From Kaistella sp. (lineage in GTDB: Bacteria > Bacteroidota > Bacteroidia > Flavobacteriales > Weeksellaceae), in NCBI GenBank assembly GCA_019459085.1, contig JAIBEW010000017.1, forward strand, positions 99,504-163,503: a stretch of DNA of 64,000 nt, written 5' to 3'. Made by a program: the position numbers and the translations under genes. Shown in pieces: positions 47,024-54,298 of this stretch. Within the stretch, counting starts at the first letter, position 1; each line of letters begins with the position of its first letter. Under the pieces are notes generated by a model that was not told where the DNA came from, searched no databases, and was given only the letters and a program-made list of their open reading frames with translations.

Positions 47024-47877
47024 AGGGAATTATACTCGCCGGCGGTTCCGGCACCAGACTTTATCCACTTACCATTGCAGTCAGCAAACAGCTGATGCCG
47101 GTGTACGACAAGCCGATGATTTACTATCCGCTCTCCACGCTGCTGTTAGCTGGGATCAAGGATATTCTGATCATCACGACCCCTCACGATCAGGAAGGAT
47201 TCATCAAACTTCTGGGTGACGGTTCCTCCATTGGCTGTAACATCCAGTACAAAGTTCAGCCCAGTCCGGACGGTTTGGCGCAGGCCTTCATTTTGGGCGA
47301 GGAATTCATCGGTGACGATTCCGTGGCCCTGGTTTTGGGCGACAATATTTTTTACGGAGCCGGTCTGCCTGAACTTTTATCCTCTAAAACCACGGTAAAA
47401 GGCGGCTGCGTTTTCGCTTATCAGGTTTCTGATCCCGAAAGATATGGGGTTGTTGAATTTGATGAAAATCTGAAAGCCATCTCGATTGAAGAAAAGCCGG
47501 AACATCCGAAATCCAATTTCGCGGTTCCCGGGTTGTATTTTTATGACAATTCAGTCGTGGAAATCGCCAAAAACCTGAAACCTTCTCCACGCGGTGAACT
47601 AGAAATTACCGATGTGAACAGGATTTATCTGGAAAAAGGCGAGCTTGAAGTCGGTGTAATGTCCCGTGGAACTGCATGGCTCGACACCGGTACTTTCGAT
47701 TCGCTTCACGATGCTTCAGAATTTGTAAAAGTCCTGGAGAAAAGACAGGGTTTCAAGATCTCATGTATTGAAGAGATCGCTTATCTGAAGGGCTTCATCA
47801 GCAAAGCACAGTTGATGGAAGCTGCCGAAAAATACGGAAAAAGCGGCTATGGTGCATACCTGAAAGCCTTGATTTAA
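47020..47877 (+). CDS. rfbA: Glucose-1-phosphate thymidylyltransferase
   Basis: RfbA makes dTDP-glucose from glucose-1-phosphate and dTTP, the first step of dTDP-rhamnose synthesis. The 285-residue protein starts [18 protein letters not shown], followed by [27 protein letters not shown] and [17 protein letters not shown], all diagnostic. It overlaps the preceding gene by 4 bp. rfbC and rfbD are not in the window. Confidence 0.97.
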   Translation: MKGIILAGGSGTRLYPLTIAVSKQLMPVYDKPMIYYPLSTLLLAGIKDILIITTPHDQEGFIKLLGDGSSIGCNIQYKVQPSPDGLAQAFILGEEFIGDDSVALVLGDNIFYGAGLPELLSSKTTVKGGCVFAYQVSDPERYGVVEFDENLKAISIEEKPEHPKSNFAVPGLYFYDNSVVEIAKNLKPSPRGELEITDVNRIYLEKGELEVGVMSRGTAWLDTGTFDSLHDASEFVKVLEKRQGFKISCIEEIAYLKGFISKAQLMEAAEKYGKSGYGAYLKALI

Positions 47878-47900
47878 AAAATCAATTACTAAACTTTGTT

Positions 47901-47937
47901 AAAATTTGCCCTAATAAGGGCAAATTTTATATTTTTG
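47901..47937 (+). promoter_or_regulatory. Hairpin that combines rfbA terminator and carbonic anhydrase promoter
   Basis: AAAATTTGCCC and GGGCAAATTTT form a perfect 11 bp stem with a 6 nt loop (47901-47928), directly followed by the -7 box TATTTTTG (47930-47937). The left arm carries TTG (47906-47908) at 21 nt from the -7 box. So one sequence could end the rfbA transcript and start the carbonic anhydrase one. It could also be an operator. Confidence 0.65.
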
Positions 47938-48018
47938 CACAGTTATTGATTTCATCTATTGAATTTGAAAATAATTTAAACGAATTAGTATAATATAAAC
48001 CCCTAAATTTTTATCATT

Positions 48019-48699
48019 ATGGAAAAATCGTATGAAGTTATTTTTGAAAACAACAGGAAATGGGTAGAATCCAAAATCTCTGATGATCCTGAGTTTTTTC
48101 ATGAACTTGCGAAGACTCAGAACCCCGATTATCTTTACATCGGATGTTCAGACAGCCGCGTATCGGCAGAAGAACTGATGGGTATGAAACCCGGAGAAGT
48201 TTTTGTGACCCGTAACATTGCCAATGTTGTGAATACTTTAGACATGAGTTCAACAGCCGTTATACAGTATGCGGTAGAACATCTTAAGGTAAAGCACATT
48301 ATTGTTTGCGGCCATTACGGCTGTGGTGGTGTGAAGGCAGCAATGACTCCCGAAGATCTGGGACTTCTGAATCCGTGGCTCAGAAACATCCGCGATGTTT
48401 ACAGGTTGCACCAGACAGAATTGGATTCTATTGAAGATGAACAAAAGCGTTATGACCGCCTTGTTGAACTGAATGTTCAGGAACAGTGTATTAACGTGAT
48501 TAAAATGGCAGCAGTGCAGGAAAGGTATATTCTAGACGAGTATCCTATCGTTCACGGCTGGGTTTTCGATCTGAGAACTGGGAAAATTATTGATCTTGAC
48601 ATCGATTTCGAGAAAATCTTGAAAGACATTCAGAAAATCTATAATTTGACCAACTCAAATTGGGTGATGAGCAGAAAGAACAACAAAAACCTCATCTAA
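48019..48699 (+). CDS. can: Beta-carbonic anhydrase
   Basis: This 226-residue enzyme interconverts CO2 and bicarbonate. Zinc ligands are Cys in YIGCSDSRVSAEEL, and His plus Cys in CGHYGCGGVKAAM; the Asp-Arg dyad is in the first motif. Length and sequence match the type II (Can-like) beta class. It is followed after 12 bp by a small secreted protein gene and then by the SulP transporter, so the three may act together in bicarbonate supply. The leader is about 75 nt long. Confidence 0.95.
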   Translation: MEKSYEVIFENNRKWVESKISDDPEFFHELAKTQNPDYLYIGCSDSRVSAEELMGMKPGEVFVTRNIANVVNTLDMSSTAVIQYAVEHLKVKHIIVCGHYGCGGVKAAMTPEDLGLLNPWLRNIRDVYRLHQTELDSIEDEQKRYDRLVELNVQEQCINVIKMAAVQERYILDEYPIVHGWVFDLRTGKIIDLDIDFEKILKDIQKIYNLTNSNWVMSRKNNKNLI

Positions 48700-48711
48700 A
48701 AAGTATTTTTT

Positions 48712-49005
48712 ATGAAACTTTGGAGTATCCTTACATTAGCGGTATTTTTGAATTTTATGGCTTTACCCAGTATTGCCAGCATTTTCGATTGGGAACTGCC
48801 GCCAATGAATATTGTGATTTCCGAAGAAGAAACCCATTCACCGTCTACAGCCCTTTTTGAAAAGACGGTTCCGAGAACAATGAATGTTCATGATTTTCTG
48901 AAGTTTTTTGAAGACAATTCAAACAAAAAAACTTTCGTTAAGACCGATGATTCTATTCATCTGTCGCCTTTCCTTACTATATTTTCCCCTCCTCCCGACG
49001 CTTAA
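48712..49005 (+). CDS. Small secreted protein between carbonic anhydrase and SulP
   Basis: This 97-residue product has a signal-like N-terminus (MKLWSILTLAVFLNFMALPSIAS), a short mature part with acidic EEETHSPS, and a Pro-rich end (IFSPPPDA). I do not recognise the family. The 12 bp gap to the carbonic anhydrase suggests an operon. A role in the CA-SulP unit is only inferred from position. Confidence 0.6.
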   Translation: MKLWSILTLAVFLNFMALPSIASIFDWELPPMNIVISEEETHSPSTALFEKTVPRTMNVHDFLKFFEDNSNKKTFVKTDDSIHLSPFLTIFSPPPDA

Positions 49006-49177
49006 TTTTTACTTCAGGTTACTTAAAATGTTCCGGATTTTTAAAATTCCGGGCCATAACTCGTATTAAAAATTAAATTTCACTTGCTGTGAATTCGAAT
49101 GCTTGGTTTCAATAATCAGCAACAAATGCTGTATTGAGCGGTTTTCGGATTTTCCATCAGCACAATTTTTCAAAAAA

Positions 49178-50773
49178 ATGAAAAAAGCAAAATCAATGAT
49201 CGGAGGGATAAAAGAAAATTTCCCCTCGGGACTCGTAGTATTTTTAGTTGCACTTCCGCTCTGTTTAGGAATTGCACTGGCTTCCGGAGCGCCACCACTT
49301 TCCGGAATTATCGCCGGGATCGTGGGCGGGCTCGTTGTAGGCTTCATCAGCAACTCCAACGTTTCAGTTTCAGGTCCTGCTGCCGGATTAACCGCCATCG
49401 TTCTTACTGCAATTACCGATTTGGGAGCCTTTGAACTCTTTCTCTGTGCAGGTATTATTGCCGGTATCATTCAGCTCATTCTAGGATTCGTGAGAGCCGG
49501 AAGTATTTCCAATTTCTTTCCGAATAATGTTATTGAAGGAATGCTTGCGGGTATCGGAATAATTATTATTTTGAAGCAGATCCCGCATGCATTGGGTTTC
49601 GACCAGGATTTTGTAGGGAACGAAAGCCTTTTTGGAAACGGATTTAATCCCAATTATTTCTCGGAACTTTTTGCAGGAATCAATTTTGGAGCCATCATTA
49701 TTACCGTGGTGTCCATAGGAATTCTGCTGGCCTGGGAAAAAATTCCTTTCCTTAAGAAAATAAAAATGCTTCCGGGCGCGTTGGTAGCGGTAGCGGTCGG
49801 AATTTTACTGAATTATTTATTCAAAATTTCAGGAAGTTCGCTTTATATCGGATCTGAACATTTGGTGAACCTTCCGGTTCCCGAGAGTTTCAGTGAAATT
49901 GGCAATCTCATCATCCTTCCGGATTTTGGTGGATTTTTAAATCCAAAAGTATGGATTGTGGGTGGTACGATCGCGATTGTCGCTTCTATAGAAACCCTTC
50001 TGTGTATTGAAGCAACAGACCGGCTGGATACGCACCGGAGAATTACCGACACCAATCTGGAACTTAAAGCACAGGGAATTGGAAATCTCATCAGTTCAGC
50101 AATTGGCGGATTACCGATGACTTCGGTTGTGGTAAGAAGTTCCGCTAATGCCAATGCTGGAGCCACGTCCAAACTTTCAGCGATGATTCATGGCTTTATG
50201 CTTTTGGTATGTGTACTGTCCATTCCGTTTATTTTAAACCTGATCCCGCTTGCTACGCTTGCTGCAGTTCTGATTTTGGTTGGATACAAACTTGCCAAAC
50301 CAGCTACAGTGAAGCATTTCTGGGATAAAGGAAAATACCAGTTCATCCCTTTCATCGCTACGATTCTGGCGGTGGTTTTCCTGGACTTACTGAAAGGTGT
50401 TGGAATTGGGCTGTTGATTTCTGTTTTCTACATTTTACAGGGAAATATGAAAAGAGCATACTATTTAAGTCGTGAAGAACTGGATGATGCCGATGAAATT
50501 ACGATTAAACTTGCTGAAGAGGTTTCATTCCTGAACAAAGCTGCACTTAAGAAGACGCTGAAAAACATAAAACCCGGCTCAACCGTGATATTTGATGCCA
50601 GAAGCACTTCTTATATTGCAGGAGATGTTGTAGATATGATTCAGGATTTCGCCAATATCCGTGCAAAGGAAGAGGAAATTGAGGTGAAGCTCCTCGGGTT
50701 TAAAACCTCGTACCGGGATTATGATGAAGATGAAGATTCCCACATTCTCGTCACGCACCGGAGAGCGATGTAA
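49178..50773 (+). CDS. SulP family anion transporter with STAS domain
   Basis: The ATG at 49178 (MKKAKSMIGGIKENFPSG) is preferred over an upstream one at 49103 because the family N-terminus begins here. The 531-residue protein has about 12 helices, with LVALPLCLGIALASGAPP, VSGPAAGLTAIVLTAI and IEATDRLDTHRRITDTN typical of SulP, and ends with a STAS domain (about 440-525: GSTVIFDARSTSYI). SulP proteins carry sulfate or bicarbonate. With a carbonic anhydrase upstream, bicarbonate is a reasonable guess, but the substrate is not proven. Confidence 0.92.
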   Translation: MKKAKSMIGGIKENFPSGLVVFLVALPLCLGIALASGAPPLSGIIAGIVGGLVVGFISNSNVSVSGPAAGLTAIVLTAITDLGAFELFLCAGIIAGIIQLILGFVRAGSISNFFPNNVIEGMLAGIGIIIILKQIPHALGFDQDFVGNESLFGNGFNPNYFSELFAGINFGAIIITVVSIGILLAWEKIPFLKKIKMLPGALVAVAVGILLNYLFKISGSSLYIGSEHLVNLPVPESFSEIGNLIILPDFGGFLNPKVWIVGGTIAIVASIETLLCIEATDRLDTHRRITDTNLELKAQGIGNLISSAIGGLPMTSVVVRSSANANAGATSKLSAMIHGFMLLVCVLSIPFILNLIPLATLAAVLILVGYKLAKPATVKHFWDKGKYQFIPFIATILAVVFLDLLKGVGIGLLISVFYILQGNMKRAYYLSREELDDADEITIKLAEEVSFLNKAALKKTLKNIKPGSTVIFDARSTSYIAGDVVDMIQDFANIRAKEEEIEVKLLGFKTSYRDYDEDEDSHILVTHRRAM

Positions 50774-50777
50774 AGTG

Positions 50778-50794
50778 TTTACACCTTGTGTAAA
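50778..50794. other. Short inverted repeat between convergent genes
   Basis: TTTACAC-CTT-GTGTAAA is a perfect 7 bp repeat in the 22 bp gap between sulP and pth. It could act as a weak bidirectional terminator; no T run of note follows. Confidence 0.35.
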
Positions 50795-50795
50795 A

Positions 50796-51362
50796 TCACT
50801 TGCCGTTAAAAGCGGTCATCGTATTCTGTATTCCTGCAAAAACAAAAGACAGGCAGGCTTTGGAAAACTTCTCGATTCTTTCGGGAAGTTTTTCTTTTTC
50901 CTCACCCTCCCATTTGCCCAACACATAATCTACCTGCTTTCCTTCAGAAAATTCTGCTGAAATCCCAAATCTCAAACGCGGATAATTTTGAGTCTGCAGC
51001 AGTTCCTGAATACTTTTCAGGCCGTTGTGACCGGCATCTGACCCTTTCATTTTCATTCTTAAGGTGCCAAATGGCAAAGCAAGGTCATCAGTAATGATCA
51101 TGACATTTTCCAATGGAATATTTTCCTTCTGAAGCCAGAATTTAACGGCATTTCCTGAAAGATTCATGTAAGTATCGGGTTTAAGGATCAATACTTTGCG
51201 GCCTTTATATTTTCCTTCCGCCAGAAGTCCGAAGTTGGAGCCCTTAAAAGGAGCCTCAAGTGTTTCCGCTAGCTTTTCGGCTACTTTGAAACCGATATTG
51301 TGGCGCGTCTCCGCATATTCTTCTCCCTTGTTTCCGAGGCCGACAATCAGATATTTCATCAA
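50796..51362 (-). CDS. pth: Peptidyl-tRNA hydrolase
   Basis: Pth frees peptides from stalled peptidyl-tRNA. The 188-residue protein has the family start KYLIVGLGNKGEEYAETRHNIGF (catalytic His in the last part), LILKPDTYMNLSGNAV and MIITDDLALPFGTLRMK, and GSDAGHNGLKSI. A -7 box TATTTTTG (51374-51381) is upstream with a short leader. Confidence 0.97.
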   Translation of the reverse strand: MMKYLIVGLGNKGEEYAETRHNIGFKVAEKLAETLEAPFKGSNFGLLAEGKYKGRKVLILKPDTYMNLSGNAVKFWLQKENIPLENVMIITDDLALPFGTLRMKMKGSDAGHNGLKSIQELLQTQNYPRLRFGISAEFSEGKQVDYVLGKWEGEEKEKLPERIEKFSKACLSFVFAGIQNTMTAFNGK

Positions 51363-51426
51363 TAATGTTTATGCAAAAATAGGTTTTTCAATAATATTCC
51401 GGAAAGTAACTTTCAAATCCGAAAAT

Positions 51427-51453
51427 AAAAAAACCCAACCGAAGCTGGGTTTT
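51427..51453 (-). terminator. Terminator of the 51474 lipoprotein gene
   Basis: On the minus strand CCCAGC-TTCG-GTTGGG forms a stem capped by a stable TTCG tetraloop, followed by a run of seven T. Confidence 0.85.
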
Positions 51454-51473
51454 ATAAGTTAAATTTCTTTTTT

Positions 51474-52346
51474 TTAAAAAGGCTTGTACATATACGTTAG
51501 ACCGAAACCTGTTAGTACGTAATTCTGGGGGTCATAGCCATAGGCTGTCGTCGACACCATCGGTACAAAAATCGTATTTGAAGTAATGCTTACTTTTTTA
51601 GGATTATTTGCAGACAGTCGGTAGCTTTTAAAACTTTCTTTGTTATCATCCAGCAACTGGTGAATATTGAATGCGAAAGGAAGCAGGGTGTACGGATTCT
51701 TCTTGTCATCGTACTCCGAAAACTCAAAATTTATCATTCCCGTTACAGGACCGTATAAATTACCCGACATCGTTCCGGTTTTATCAATCATTCCGGTTAA
51801 ATTCATTCCGGTAAACGTATACGCTTTTTTGGAATAAGTTGTAAATGCAAAAGGCACGGCCGTAATTTCTTCCCCTTTTTTGGTGATGATCGAGTCCAGC
51901 TGGCCGTTTGTTTTATATTTCAGCGTATACAGTGCTTTGTATTTTTTCACCGGTTGCACAGGCAATCCTACAAAATGACTCGTGGAAGTCTCCGAAATGG
52001 TGCTGATTTTTCCGGCACCGTCATAAGTAAAAAAGCGGGTGTAGGAAATACTGTCCTGAAGGCCTACAAAACCGTCGAAGGTGATTTTATTGATCATCTC
52101 TGAATTATAGACAATTTTTGTAATTGTGCTGTCTGTAGTAACATCAGAAAGTTTAAGACCGTTGTAGTGATATTCAAGCGTATCGGCATCGGTCATCTCC
52201 CGGAAGAGCGCTCTGGATCCGGTTAATCCGCCTGGGTTCTGACCCATGTTATTCAGAAGATTTCCGTCTTCATCTGCGAGTTCCTTGCATGAATGAAAGG
52301 CAGAGAAGCCCACAATTAAAAGAAGAAAGTAATATAAGTTTTTCAT
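51474..52346 (-). CDS. Lipoprotein, paralogue of the neighbour at 52447
   Basis: The 290-residue protein has a lipobox-type N-terminus (AFHSC at residues 16-20). It is strand-rich with a repeated F/Y-X-S/T pattern, a motif KNPYTLLPFAFNIHQLL and an ending YDPQNYVLTGFGLTYMY. The neighbour at 52447 has the similar KINPYTTLPKEFNL and YDAQNYPTAFNN, so they are paralogues. YD-repeat-like strands are possible. No function is known. A -7 box TATATTTG lies at 52362-52369 and the gene has its own terminator. Confidence 0.7.
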   Translation of the reverse strand: MKNLYYFLLLIVGFSAFHSCKELADEDGNLLNNMGQNPGGLTGSRALFREMTDADTLEYHYNGLKLSDVTTDSTITKIVYNSEMINKITFDGFVGLQDSISYTRFFTYDGAGKISTISETSTSHFVGLPVQPVKKYKALYTLKYKTNGQLDSIITKKGEEITAVPFAFTTYSKKAYTFTGMNLTGMIDKTGTMSGNLYGPVTGMINFEFSEYDDKKNPYTLLPFAFNIHQLLDDNKESFKSYRLSANNPKKVSITSNTIFVPMVSTTAYGYDPQNYVLTGFGLTYMYKPF

Positions 52347-52446
52347 TTTTGTAAATTTTCACAAATATAATTTATTTTAAATAAATAACTGAAAGTGTGA
52401 TTTCATTAATTAAAGTTGTAGAATTCAGCACCATCCCTTTAGTAAT

Positions 52447-53340
52447 TTATAAGGCCTGATAAATGAAATCATGACTATTGTTGAACGCAGTTGGATAGTT
52501 CTGTGCATCATACTGATACTGAAAATTCTGCGTGGTAGTTACTGGTGTTCCACCTACATAATGAGTGAAAGTCAACGTTGAATAGTTATTGGGATTAAGA
52601 TTCATGAATCCGAAACCTTGAATCACTCCCCAACATAAATTAAACTCTTTTGGAAGCGTGGTGTAAGGATTGATCTTCGTATCAAAGTTTGCAGCAGTAA
52701 TTTTTGAAAACATACCAGGTGTTCCGCTCGGATTTCCTGCTGAATCCAGCGTACCCCAAAAAGTTTCTACTCCACTGATATTTTCACCGCTATAAGTTAT
52801 ATTATCTTCGCTGTACATAGAATAATCGAATATACCTCCAGCCGGAGTGCCAATTTTCTGAAACTGTTTGATGACTTTTCCGGAGCTGTTATAGGTAAGA
52901 GTGCCAACAAGTCTTCTGCCAGGAACAGTTCCTGTGGTGGGAGTGGTAATATATTCTTCAAGAATAGTGTTGGTCACTTTTCCCGAAGTATCATACGTCA
53001 GTTTGATGACATTTTTATATTGAAAATTTTGACCACTTACTGCGGGCGGCACGGAGAGGTATTCAAATACTGAAATTTTACTTCCACTGTAAATCAAACT
53101 GATGGTTCCTACTGTAGGATTGGGTGAAGAAGCATCATATGTGAATGTCGTAGCACCCGTAAGTTTATTGTTGGTCAGGTGATATTTTGCGAGCGTAACT
53201 CCAGAACTGTCGACCCTGCTTAATATTCTAGGCCCCGTAATGTTGCTTACATTACTGTTTACCAATGAATTTGGGTCTACACAGGAATGCAAAATAAAAA
53301 ATCCGGCAATCAGACTGGCAATAAATAGAATTTTTTTCAT
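52447..53340 (-). CDS. Lipoprotein, paralogue of the neighbour at 51474
   Basis: The 297-residue protein has a lipobox (FILHSC ending at residue 20) then VDPNS. Many strands of the type LTYDTSGKVTNTIL and LTYNSSGKVIKQFQ recall YD/RHS-like repeat units, and it shares the C-terminal KINPYTTLPKEFNL block with the paralogue at 51474. Surface exposure is likely but unproven. Its promoter (53359-53388) lies next to the mfd-tail remnant. Confidence 0.7.
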   Translation of the reverse strand: MKKILFIASLIAGFFILHSCVDPNSLVNSNVSNITGPRILSRVDSSGVTLAKYHLTNNKLTGATTFTYDASSPNPTVGTISLIYSGSKISVFEYLSVPPAVSGQNFQYKNVIKLTYDTSGKVTNTILEEYITTPTTGTVPGRRLVGTLTYNSSGKVIKQFQKIGTPAGGIFDYSMYSEDNITYSGENISGVETFWGTLDSAGNPSGTPGMFSKITAANFDTKINPYTTLPKEFNLCWGVIQGFGFMNLNPNNYSTLTFTHYVGGTPVTTTQNFQYQYDAQNYPTAFNNSHDFIYQAL

Positions 53341-53358
53341 GTTTAATAATTTGTTCTA

Positions 53359-53388
53359 CAAATCTAATATAATTTTGGAATTGTCAAA
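53359..53388 (-). promoter_or_regulatory. Promoter of the 52447 lipoprotein gene
   Basis: On the minus strand TTTG (53385-53388), 18 nt, then TAGATTTG (53359-53366). It begins directly after the stop codon of the mfd-tail remnant. Confidence 0.7.
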
Positions 53389-53389
53389 A

Positions 53390-53506
53390 CTAATTTAAAA
53401 TTCTTTCGAGAACCGCATTCACTTCATCCACATTCTGCACATTTTCTTTCCGCATCATGGGCTGGTTTCCGTCGAAAATATATTTTTCCTTTACTAAAGA
53501 AATCAT
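53390..53506 (-). pseudogene. Displaced second copy of the mfd C-terminal tail
   Basis: A 38-codon minus-strand frame ends with DGNQPMMRKENVQNVDEV and NAVLERILN, then TAG. The intact mfd at 54299 ends with DGNQLMMRKENVQNVDEV and NAVLERMSI. At DNA level 53412-53473 matches 54321-54382 at 59 of 62 bases, with a 36 base exact run. Similarity ends near 53495 after the shared KEK codons. The rest of mfd is absent here, so this is a remnant of a former mfd 3' end, cut off from the gene by the NYN insertion. Confidence 0.88.
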
Positions 53507-53533
53507 TATTTTAAAATATTTTTAAGTAAACAT

Positions 53534-53563
53534 TTGTGAATTAAAAAATATTTATTACATTTG
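53534..53563 (+). promoter_or_regulatory. Promoter of the NYN gene
   Basis: TTG (53534-53536), 19 nt, then TACATTTG (53556-53563), a full match to the consensus. It lies just inside the inserted segment, so the insert brought its own promoter. The predicted start is about 53569. Confidence 0.85.
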
Positions 53564-53581
53564 TGCAATCATTCACATGTA

Positions 53582-53650
53582 ATGATAACGCATCCCGAAA
53601 TGTTTCATCGTTTCGGCCCAAAGCCTCCAAAAGAGGCTTTTTTTTTTGAT
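53582..53650 (+). promoter_or_regulatory. Leader of the NYN gene with two hairpins and an intrinsic terminator
   Basis: Hairpin 1 is CCGAAA/TTTCGG with a 10 nt loop (53595-53616). Hairpin 2 is AAAGCCTC/GAGGCTTT with a CAAAA loop (53620-53640) followed by a run of T to 53647, a perfect intrinsic terminator. An ATG at 53582 opens a frame (MITHPEMFHRFGPKPPKEAF) that runs through the terminator and stays in frame with the NYN gene. The arrangement looks like a transcription attenuator or a terminated small RNA of about 78 nt. Confidence 0.65.
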
Positions 53651-53662
53651 ATAAACATAATT

Positions 53663-54298
53663 ATGAAAAAAGTAAGTTTTTATATTGATGGGTACAATTT
53701 TTACTACGGTATAAAAGAAATGTCAAAACATAAACCAGATTGGAGGAAATTTTATTGGATTGACATAGTAAAGTTGTGTGCAGAATTTCTTAATGAAGAG
53801 GAAGAAATCTTTGAAGTCCATTATTTTACAGCCAGACCAAAAAACAAAGGTAAAATGACTCGCCAAAACATGTTAATGGGTTGTAATAAAGCTATCAATA
53901 AGGAAAAACTTAAAATCCATTATGGTAAATACCAAGACAAACCAATAATTTGTAGAGCTCAGGATGGGTGTAGTAAAACTTTTATGCATTGGGAAGAGAA
54001 GCAAACCGACGTTAATTTAGCAATTAAAATGATCGAAAGTTGCCATTATGAAGAGTGTCAAAAAATCGTTCTAATTTCTGGAGACTCTGATTTTCTTCCT
54101 CCACTTAAATTAATAAAAAATTTCTATAAGAGAGAACTATTAGTTATGTTTCCCCCAACTAAATATACAAATTCTATTATTGACCTTCAGATTCCATATC
54201 TACAAATGGAAAAACACAAGCCAAAGTGGAATAAAGCATTGATGGAAAATGTTGTGGAATTTGAGGGAAAAACTTTTAGAAAACCAGTTGAATGGTAA
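53663..54298 (+). CDS. NYN (PIN-like) domain protein, putative RNase
   Basis: The ATG at 53663 gives 211 residues starting MKKVSFYIDGYNFYYGI; upstream in-frame codons lie in the leader terminator. NYN domains are metal-dependent PIN-like ribonucleases. The acidic residues fit: Asp9 (YIDGYN), Asp116 (EKQTDVNLAIKMI), Asp141 and Asp143 (LISGDSDFLPPL). Cys97 and Cys103 sit in an insert before the EKQTDV helix. The gene is AT-rich, has its own promoter, lies between two copies of the mfd 3' end, and its stop directly abuts the mfd stop on the other strand. It looks acquired. A defence or RNA-decay role is possible but unproven. Confidence 0.85.
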   Translation: MKKVSFYIDGYNFYYGIKEMSKHKPDWRKFYWIDIVKLCAEFLNEEEEIFEVHYFTARPKNKGKMTRQNMLMGCNKAINKEKLKIHYGKYQDKPIICRAQDGCSKTFMHWEEKQTDVNLAIKMIESCHYEECQKIVLISGDSDFLPPLKLIKNFYKRELLVMFPPTKYTNSIIDLQIPYLQMEKHKPKWNKALMENVVEFEGKTFRKPVEW

